Assembly (NCBI GenBank): GCA_945903795.1
Contig: CAMDPE010000002.1
Coordinates: 1 to 42,913 of the forward strand
DNA length: 42,913 nucleotides
Direction: 5' to 3'
Origin: Lutibacter flavus
GTDB taxonomy: Bacteria; Bacteroidota; Bacteroidia; Flavobacteriales; Flavobacteriaceae
The position numbers and the translations under genes are program-made. Positions 9,557 to 17,096 of this stretch are shown in pieces. The notes beneath the pieces were generated by a model that saw only the letters and a list, made by a program, of their open reading frames with translations, did not search any database and had not been told where the DNA came from. Each line of letters begins with the position of its first letter. The stretch's first letter is position 1.

Positions 9557-11995
9557 ATGTACAAAATGAAATATAAAGATTTTATAAATTATAGCTATAA
9601 ATATGTTTGTTTATCATTCTCATTAGTCGCAACGTTTTGGGCAATAAGTTTATTTGAGTTTATTGTATCAGCTTCAAGAAGACTTGAACAAATAAATTTC
9701 CTTAAATTATTATCATATAGATTTATTAATGATTTATGGACTGGTTTTGGAATTGCGTTATTGTTTCTTCCATTATACCTTATGTTTTATTTCATTAAAA
9801 AACCGATTGGAAATATTGTAATTAAGGTGTTATTTTCATTAATTGTAATTGGCCAATTTGCATTGGCAAAATATTACCTTACCACGCTTATAAATCTTGG
9901 AGCAGATTTTTTAGGGTATTCTTTAGGTGATATGTACACTACAGTTATGGCTTCCGAATCTTTGTCGCTTTTGTATTTTTTGCCTTTCATCCTTTTTCCG
10001 CTGCTTTTTTTAGGAATTAATTATGCTTTTAATAAATATACAAATACGCGACATATTTTAATATCGGCAGGTATTTTGATTCTTGTTTTTGGTAGCTCAA
10101 AAATCATTTTTTCCGAAGCATCTGAAACTGTTTATCAAAATAAATTGTATTATTTTGGTGCTGATATTTTTAGGTTTCAACAAGAAAAAAATATAGCGGA
10201 TGCTTATGTTTTATCCAACAGAAATGATTATCCGCTATTAAAACCCTTCCAAAATTCAAAAGATGTATTAGGATCTTTTTTCAATATTAAGGAAGAAAAA
10301 CCGAATATTGTTATCATTATTGTAGAAGGTTTGGGAACTGAATTTGTTGGAGAAAACACCTATAGAGGATTTACGCCTTATTTGGATGCCTTAATTTCTA
10401 AATCGCTGTATTGGGAAAATTTTTTAAGCACAACCGGAAGAACATTTGGCGTATTACCAGCTTTATTGGGTTCTTTGCCTTATGGTGAAAACGGTTTTTT
10501 AGAATCAAATCCTTTGCCCTCACATTTATCACTTATCAGTATTTTAAAAGCGAATAATTATACCACCTCATTTTATACGGGTGATGATTCAAGTTTTGAT
10601 AAAAAAATAAGATTTCTGGAATACAATGATGTTGACCATATTATTGATGAAAATAAATTTGGTCCGGAATATATTAAAACAAAGGAAAATTCGGGCGGGT
10701 TTTCTTGGGGATATCCTGATGATCAAATTTTTAAAAAAATATTGTCAGAATTAGACGGTAAAAAACAGCCGAGATTGGATATTATTATGACGCTCACAAA
10801 TCATGAACCATTCAGTTTTCCATCAAAAAGCAGTTATTTATTAAAAGTTGACTCTATTTTAAATTCAAAACAGCTTTTTGGTGTCAAAAAAAGCGAAATA
10901 TTAGCCAACAAAGATATTTTCGCAAGCTTGCTTTATACGGATAATTCTTTAGAAAACTTTATGACAGAGTATGCTAAAAGACCCGAATATAGCAACACTA
11001 TTTTTATTATTACAGGAGATCACCGTCTTATTCCCATTGCTCAAAAAGATAAATTATGCCGTTTTCATGTACCATTTTTCATCTTTAGTCCAATGTTGAA
11101 ACAACCAGTAAAGTTTAAATCTATTTCCTCCCATTTGGATGTAACGCCAAGTTTACTTTCTTTTTTACTGAACAACTATAAATACAATAAATTAAATGAA
11201 ACCGCTTGGATTGGTAAGGGAATAGATACTGCAAAAGAATTTAGAAACATTCATCAGATTCCTTTAATGCGGAATAAAGGAACGATAACCGACTTTGTTT
11301 ATAAAGATTACTTTTTTGCAGATGGCACATTATTTAAAATAGACGAAAAGTTTGGGATGAACAAAGTGAAGGATGAAAAAATATTGAAAATTATTTCTGA
11401 TTCATTAATTGAGTTTAAAAAGTTAAATGCCTATTTAACTAAGAAAAATCGAATTTTCCCCGATTCTTTAAATATTTATGTAAAAATTATTGCTGAATTT
11501 TCAAAAGAAGAATTAGCAATTATTACTAAATTAATCAACGGGCTTGGTGGTGATGAAATATTCAATTTGGCAAGAGAAAAGGCCTTTGGTAAGGATTATA
11601 AAACAGCCATATTACTTTGTGACTATATTTTAAATGAACGCCCAAATCACGCCGATGCCAGAACATTGAATGGAAGAGTTTTAGCTTGGGATAATAAGTA
11701 CGAACAAGCTGAAGTGGAATTGTTAAGTGTGTTAAAGAGAAAACCTTATTATTCAGATTGTTATTTGGCACTTTTAGATTTGTATTGGTGGTCTAAACAG
11801 GATAAAAAAGCTATAAATATAGCTATGAAAGCTAAGGAAAATGGGATTGATAATGTGGAAATTAGTTTTAAATTGGCACAAGCATATAAAAGGATGAATA
11901 ATTTTCAGAGGGCAAATAAAGTAATAGACAGTATTTTGAAATTGCATCCGAAGAATGAAGCATATATAACTTTTAAAAAATCTTTAAAAAAATGA
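9557..11995 (+). CDS. LTA-synthase-like alkaline-phosphatase-superfamily transferase (sulfatase fold) with C-terminal TPRs
   Basis: Several N-terminal TMs, then 'KPNIVIIIVEGLGTEF', a candidate nucleophile segment 'STTGRTFGVLPALLGSLPYG', 'IFIITGDHR'; C-terminal 'DARTLNGRVLAWDNKYEQAEVELLSVLKRKPYYSDC' is TPR-like. Confidence 0.87.
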   Translation: MYKMKYKDFINYSYKYVCLSFSLVATFWAISLFEFIVSASRRLEQINFLKLLSYRFINDLWTGFGIALLFLPLYLMFYFIKKPIGNIVIKVLFSLIVIGQFALAKYYLTTLINLGADFLGYSLGDMYTTVMASESLSLLYFLPFILFPLLFLGINYAFNKYTNTRHILISAGILILVFGSSKIIFSEASETVYQNKLYYFGADIFRFQQEKNIADAYVLSNRNDYPLLKPFQNSKDVLGSFFNIKEEKPNIVIIIVEGLGTEFVGENTYRGFTPYLDALISKSLYWENFLSTTGRTFGVLPALLGSLPYGENGFLESNPLPSHLSLISILKANNYTTSFYTGDDSSFDKKIRFLEYNDVDHIIDENKFGPEYIKTKENSGGFSWGYPDDQIFKKILSELDGKKQPRLDIIMTLTNHEPFSFPSKSSYLLKVDSILNSKQLFGVKKSEILANKDIFASLLYTDNSLENFMTEYAKRPEYSNTIFIITGDHRLIPIAQKDKLCRFHVPFFIFSPMLKQPVKFKSISSHLDVTPSLLSFLLNNYKYNKLNETAWIGKGIDTAKEFRNIHQIPLMRNKGTITDFVYKDYFFADGTLFKIDEKFGMNKVKDEKILKIISDSLIEFKKLNAYLTKKNRIFPDSLNIYVKIIAEFSKEELAIITKLINGLGGDEIFNLAREKAFGKDYKTAILLCDYILNERPNHADARTLNGRVLAWDNKYEQAEVELLSVLKRKPYYSDCYLALLDLYWWSKQDKKAINIAMKAKENGIDNVEISFKLAQAYKRMNNFQRANKVIDSILKLHPKNEAYITFKKSLKK

Positions 11996-13257
11996 TTTCT
12001 AAAATAGGATTTAAGTTGACTTTAATATTGACATTCTTGTCGATTTTTCAAATTTTTGGCCAGCAAAAAGTTTTTGTGGGAGATCCAGATACTGCATTTG
12101 AAAAGGCTCGCGAACTGGCTTTTAACAATCATAGAAAACAGGCGCAGGATAGCCTTGTTTTTATTTTAACCAAATATCCCGATTATCACGATATTCGTTC
12201 GTTTTTGGCAAGTACTTATTATTGGGATGGAGATTATAAAAATGCAAAAATTGAGTTTTCTTATATTTTAGAAAAGAATAAGCAAAGAAAAGGTGATTGG
12301 ATTGGTGCAATAAATAATGATTTGAGTGCAGATACGCCGTTTAGCGCACTTGATTTGGCTGAGAATGCTTTACAATATTTCCCTAATGATGCTGAAATAC
12401 TTTACTTGAAAGCAAAAGCTCAGGAAAACTCAAATAACCCTGAAGATGCGTTTAGTACTCTTGACCTTATTTTGGCCCAAAATCCCAACGATCAAAAAGC
12501 GATTGATTACAAAAAAAACCTGACCAATACTTTGAGCTATAATACTATAGGAATTAAATCGTCTGTCGATTTATATTCAGGAACTTTTGATCCAATGCAA
12601 TATTACACGTTAAATTATAGCCGAAAAACAAAATATGGCAGCATTACAGGGAAGCTGAATTTTAGTAGAAGATTTAATGATAATGGTGCTCAGTTTGAAG
12701 TAGATATGTACCCTAAAATTACAAAAGGACTTTACGCTTATGTAAATCTGGGATTTTCAAATTCTTATCTTTATCCGGATGTAAGATATGGTGGAGAATT
12801 GTATAAATCATTGCCTAAAAGTTTTGAGGCATCTTTAGGTTTTAGAGCACTTAAATACAATACCACCACTACTATTTACACGGGTTCTGTTGGTTGGTAC
12901 ACAGGGAATAGCTATTGGTCTTTTCGTCCATATTTGACTCCTGGAGATTCAGGAACCAGCAAATCTGGAGTTTTAAATTACAGAAAGTACAGAAGCGATG
13001 CCGATAATTATTTTAGCATTTCTGCAGGAATGGGTTTTTCTCCTGAATTTGAAAGATTTAGTTTGGCAGGGAATGAAGATGCTATAATAAAATTGAAGTC
13101 GCAAAAACTGAATGCTGGCTATTATTTTACTTCGTCAGATAAACAAAATGCTTGGGGGATTTTATTTGGAGTTGCACATCAGGAAATTAGTTTTAAGCCC
13201 GGAAGTTACTTTTGGATTTACTCTATTGGCCTTAATTGGGACCTAAAATTCAGATAA
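11992..13257 (+). CDS. TPR protein with C-terminal YaiO-like outer-membrane beta-barrel
   Basis: Signal peptide, TPR half (AFEKARELAFNNHRKQAQDSL...), then alternating aromatic beta-strands ending in aromatic-rich C-terminus 'WIYSIGLNWDLKFR'; ATGA overlap with the upstream gene. Confidence 0.82.
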   Translation: MISKIGFKLTLILTFLSIFQIFGQQKVFVGDPDTAFEKARELAFNNHRKQAQDSLVFILTKYPDYHDIRSFLASTYYWDGDYKNAKIEFSYILEKNKQRKGDWIGAINNDLSADTPFSALDLAENALQYFPNDAEILYLKAKAQENSNNPEDAFSTLDLILAQNPNDQKAIDYKKNLTNTLSYNTIGIKSSVDLYSGTFDPMQYYTLNYSRKTKYGSITGKLNFSRRFNDNGAQFEVDMYPKITKGLYAYVNLGFSNSYLYPDVRYGGELYKSLPKSFEASLGFRALKYNTTTTIYTGSVGWYTGNSYWSFRPYLTPGDSGTSKSGVLNYRKYRSDADNYFSISAGMGFSPEFERFSLAGNEDAIIKLKSQKLNAGYYFTSSDKQNAWGILFGVAHQEISFKPGSYFWIYSIGLNWDLKFR

Positions 13258-13258
13258 A

Positions 13259-13729
13259 ATGACCAAGGAAATTGAACGGAAATTTTTAGTGATTGGGGAC
13301 TTTAAAAAACACGCCATAAAAAGCCATAAAATATCGCAAGGCTATTTATCGACAGTGCCAGAAAGAACGGTGCGTGTCAGATTACGCGACCATCAAGGCT
13401 TTATCACCATAAAAGGAATAAGCAACGCCCTCGGAACTACACGTTTTGAATGGGAAAAGGAAATTCCCGTGAGTGAAGCTGAAAATTTATTGTTGCTTTG
13501 TGAACCAACAATCATAGAGAAAACAAGGTATATTGTTCCCACAAACGACAACCTGTATTTTGAAGTTGATGAATTTTTGGGAGAAAACAGCGGTTTGTTA
13601 ATTGCCGAAATTGAGCTTCCAAATGAAAATACAAAATTTATAAAACCAAGTTGGCTGGGTGAAGAGGTTACCGGGCAATTAAAATACTACAATGCGCTTT
13701 TGGCTAAAGAGCCATTTAGGGAATGGTAA
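13259..13729 (+). CDS. CYTH / triphosphate tunnel metalloenzyme family protein
   Basis: N-terminal 'KEIERKFLV' (ExExK), 'TVRVRLRD', 'TIKG', 'FEWEKEI', 'YFEVDEF', 'IAEIEL'; starts 1 nt after the upstream stop. Confidence 0.9.
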   Translation: MTKEIERKFLVIGDFKKHAIKSHKISQGYLSTVPERTVRVRLRDHQGFITIKGISNALGTTRFEWEKEIPVSEAENLLLLCEPTIIEKTRYIVPTNDNLYFEVDEFLGENSGLLIAEIELPNENTKFIKPSWLGEEVTGQLKYYNALLAKEPFREW

Positions 13730-13809
13730 TGTAATAAATCAGGAAAAATTTATTTAATGTTTTATTGAATGTTTGTCGGTTTGTACTAAATCCGATTTGA
13801 GCATAAATT

Positions 13810-14331
13810 TTATAAATTGTTATGCGTTCGGCTTTTATTTTTTATAATATAAACTTCACCTTCTTGTCCTTCAAAGTCAAATGATTTTAGATAAATCAAT
13901 CCAATTTTTTCTAATACTCTAATTGAACCTAAATTTTCTTTCATTGCTCTTCCAACAATTTCAGTCATCTTATATTTACTAAATCCTAAATTAATACAAG
14001 CCTGGGCTGATTCTGTTGCATACCCTTTATTCCAATGTTTCTTAAAAAATCTAAATCCAATATCATATTCGTCAAGGTTCGGTGTGTATTTTAGTCCACA
14101 CCAACCTAAAAATTCATCATTTGTTTTATTTATCACAGCCCAACGTCCGAAGTCATATTTTTTATAATGGTTGTAATTTGCTAAGAACATCTTTGCATTA
14201 TCGACACTTTCAAAAGGTTCGTCTCCTGTATATTTTATTACGTCAGGATCGAGATTTAAAAGATACGCATTTTCAGCATCGTTAATAGTCATCTCTCTTA
14301 AATAAAGTCGATCTGTTTCTAATATTCTCAC
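13810..14331 (-). CDS. GNAT-family (RimJ/RimL-like) N-acetyltransferase
   Basis: 'RILETDRLYLREM', 'GWCGLKYTPNLDEYDIGFRFFKKHWNKGYATESAQACI', 'MKENLGSIRVLEKIGL'. Confidence 0.93.
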   Translation of the reverse strand: MRILETDRLYLREMTINDAENAYLLNLDPDVIKYTGDEPFESVDNAKMFLANYNHYKKYDFGRWAVINKTNDEFLGWCGLKYTPNLDEYDIGFRFFKKHWNKGYATESAQACINLGFSKYKMTEIVGRAMKENLGSIRVLEKIGLIYLKSFDFEGQEGEVYIIKNKSRTHNNL

Positions 14332-14447
14332 TTTATTAATTCCCTATTTTGTTTGTATCCGTTATTCTTTTTACGAGCATTTCCCTGAGTTCTGCTGACG
14401 CATAACACTTGATAAATCAGAATTTATTAATATTCCACCCAAATTTT

Positions 14448-15560
14448 TTAATAATTGCTCATTATAAATTTCGAAACCGGATCAGTTGTAAAGAAACGAT
14501 GTAAAAGAATTGGTTTTTCCTTTGAATTGATCAAGGTTTTTAATGCTGTCAAATCTTTTTGGTCAAAAGATGATTCAATAGGGTAATGAACATAATCCAT
14601 TGGATAATCTGTGAAAAGCTTATTTTCCTTTTCAATCCACGATTTATTTTCAGGATCATCATTTCCAAGAAGAGAAATTACCGTTTTAAAATAATCATTA
14701 AGAACAAACATCATAAACTCATCATCTGTTGGGTAAGGCGTTAAATAAACCCCTTCTTCCAACTTAAAATAATCCCCTCTTGCCCAGGTTTTTTGGTCTT
14801 CCATTCTTCGGCTAAGAGTGGTTCCTTTTGAGTCGCTTTTAACTCCAAATTTTTTAGCTGCCGATTTAAAAATATTGATTCTGTCACGCCCTAAATAGCA
14901 ATGCACATAATAAAGTCCTTTCTCAGTTTCAATAAATTTCTTAGCGTCTTTTAGCGTTTTCTCATTGCCTGAAATCCAAGGCATCATTGGCATATTAATA
15001 ACCTTAATACCATATTTTTCAGCAAGTTTATTTTCATCTTTCATCAAAGCGGGTTCTGCCGGAATTACCATTTCGTGCAATAATGATATGATGCCGTCAT
15101 ATCCTTGTTCTTTTAGGCTTTTTATCATTTCTTCATTAGGATATGCGCCATAAACAAATTCTAAATTTTTGTATTGATCTTCTTTATTTTTAATATTTTT
15201 TGTTGAAATTCCACCTGAATAACTAATTAGCCATTGAGGATTGAAACTAAAAATATAGACAGAAGTGAGCAGAATTATCGTTAATATTCCCGGTATAAAC
15301 CATCTTACAGCCTTACTTTTTGAGCGTTTTATAAGCCAATGGAGGAGAAGGGCAAGTAAAAAAGCGACAATTACATAAACAACAATAATCAGTTTTCCTA
15401 AAATGTTTTCTTGGGACATTTCCATTTCTGTGGAACGGGCGTATTCAGCCAGCCATTTTGAAGGTCCCGCCAATAAAACCCATAATCCCAGTGGAAAACC
15501 AATGCACAACCAAAGATATAAGAATAAGATTATTGACTGAATTTTGTTGTTGTTTTTCAT
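14448..15560 (-). CDS. Membrane-anchored PTP/DSP-like phosphatase with a second, degenerate domain
   Basis: N-terminal TM region; 'YVHCYLGRDR' matches HCX5R; C-terminal ~100 aa resembles the first domain but lacks the Cys and Arg. Confidence 0.75.
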   Translation of the reverse strand: MKNNNKIQSIILFLYLWLCIGFPLGLWVLLAGPSKWLAEYARSTEMEMSQENILGKLIIVVYVIVAFLLALLLHWLIKRSKSKAVRWFIPGILTIILLTSVYIFSFNPQWLISYSGGISTKNIKNKEDQYKNLEFVYGAYPNEEMIKSLKEQGYDGIISLLHEMVIPAEPALMKDENKLAEKYGIKVINMPMMPWISGNEKTLKDAKKFIETEKGLYYVHCYLGRDRINIFKSAAKKFGVKSDSKGTTLSRRMEDQKTWARGDYFKLEEGVYLTPYPTDDEFMMFVLNDYFKTVISLLGNDDPENKSWIEKENKLFTDYPMDYVHYPIESSFDQKDLTALKTLINSKEKPILLHRFFTTDPVSKFIMSNY

Positions 15561-15567
15561 CGTTATT

Positions 15568-15957
15568 TTAATTAAAAAGAGAGATTATTTTTGGTAGAAA
15601 TATGATTAAACCTACAATTGCGGCAGCAAAAGCGGCAATTAGCACGCCAGTAGCTGCAAGATCTTTTGATTTTCCTATTCTGTCGCGTTTTTCCATGGAA
15701 ACTTCATCCGCTAAAAATTCAATAGCAGAATTAAATGCTTCCGCAGAAAAAACAAATCCTGAAACAATAAATAGCAATGACCATTCTTCACTTGAAATTT
15801 GAAAGAAAAATCCTGCGATTATGGCAATAATTAAGGAAAAAAGATGGATTCTGGAATTATGTTCAAAACGAAATAACCAAACAAAGCCTTTAAAGGCATA
15901 ACCAAAACTTTCTATCCGTTTTTTAATTGAAAAAGCTTCTTCTTTTTTATTTTCCAT
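15568..15957 (-). CDS. dgkA: DgkA-family diacylglycerol/undecaprenol kinase
   Basis: 129 aa, TMs, 'EAFNSAIEFLADEV', 'KDLAATGVLIAAF'. Confidence 0.9.
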   Translation of the reverse strand: MENKKEEAFSIKKRIESFGYAFKGFVWLFRFEHNSRIHLFSLIIAIIAGFFFQISSEEWSLLFIVSGFVFSAEAFNSAIEFLADEVSMEKRDRIGKSKDLAATGVLIAAFAAAIVGLIIFLPKIISLFN

Positions 15958-16043
15958 AATTCAATATTAACCTTCATAAAAAAGGGAACCTTTTAAAGAT
16001 CAAATTCAAATATACATAAATAAATGTATGGAAATAATTTTTT

Positions 16044-16799
16044 TTACCGCCTAAATTCAACATAATCAAATAAGGCATTGTTGTTTTGAGTTGGTATATG
16101 ATCGCCCATAAAAGTTAAATTTTCCAGACTGCAAAATATATAAAATGGAATTGATTCACCATACTCCAAATTTAATCTGTATAATTCAATATTGTTGATA
16201 TACCAAATAGCTTGATATTTATTATTTACAATAAGCAGTTCTATTTCTAAAGTGTACCATTGGTTTCTTTTTATTTTAAAAATCTCTGATTTAGATGGGT
16301 TACCTTGTGAATTTGTATATAAAAGCAAATCATCAACTTTAGCATTTAGTTTTTGGCGAACAATCGATTTTCCATAACCAACTTCAAAATCTAATTCATG
16401 AGAATCATCATAATAGAGAAATACGCCAATACTTGCCATATCTCCAACACCCATTTCCGGAACAAAAACTCGCCATGAATATTTTCCGTTAGTAAAAGTT
16501 TCAAGAGTCTTTATTTTAGGTCTATCCCAAGTGTTTGCTCTTGTGAAAATATTTAAAAGGCCGTCACTTGTAGTGTAATTAACAACGCCATTCATGTTTT
16601 GTGAGGCATTAACCCAACCATTAAGGCTGTCAAAATTTAAATGTATATCAAATGGATTTTCAATCTGGTCTTCCAATTCAGTAATGTTGTTATTGGATGA
16701 GCAGCCAAATAGTTGAAGTGCCAAAATACCAAGCCCAAAAGATTTGATTAAATATTTTATTTTAGATGTTGTGTTTTTAAACAGCTCAATATTTTTCAT
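16044..16799 (-). CDS. Lipoprotein with GH16/ConA-like fold
   Basis: Lipobox 'LQLFGCSSN'; 'GKYSWRVFVPEMGVGDMASIGVFLYYDDSHELDFEVGYG' with an ELDFE (ExDxE) segment. Confidence 0.65.
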   Translation of the reverse strand: MKNIELFKNTTSKIKYLIKSFGLGILALQLFGCSSNNNITELEDQIENPFDIHLNFDSLNGWVNASQNMNGVVNYTTSDGLLNIFTRANTWDRPKIKTLETFTNGKYSWRVFVPEMGVGDMASIGVFLYYDDSHELDFEVGYGKSIVRQKLNAKVDDLLLYTNSQGNPSKSEIFKIKRNQWYTLEIELLIVNNKYQAIWYINNIELYRLNLEYGESIPFYIFCSLENLTFMGDHIPTQNNNALFDYVEFRR

Positions 16800-17096
16800 T
16801 TCTAACCCAGCAGGTTGATTGTTGTTAACTTGACAAAAATAGTATATTTAATTTAATAATATAAAGACTTAGGGTTGTCCAGGTTAAGATATTTTTGAGC
16901 TTTATTATTAAATTTTTTGCTGCTTAAATGAAAATATTAAAGGCGTTTAATTTGCAATAATCTTACAATGGCTGGCATTGAAAATTAGATCAACTTTGTT
17001 AAATCAATAAATAATATACGATAAAGTGCCTTGGAGAATAAACCATTTTACAATTGGTAAATTATAACTATATTCGGCTTCAATTTTAAAAAGAAT

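Noticed and set aside
4294-13729. Standard pga (PNAG) or bcs (cellulose) operon
   Set aside because: GT2 is similar in type, but there is no PgaB deacetylase, PilZ domain, BcsB or BcsZ; an LTA-synthase-like enzyme and HEAT protein are present instead.
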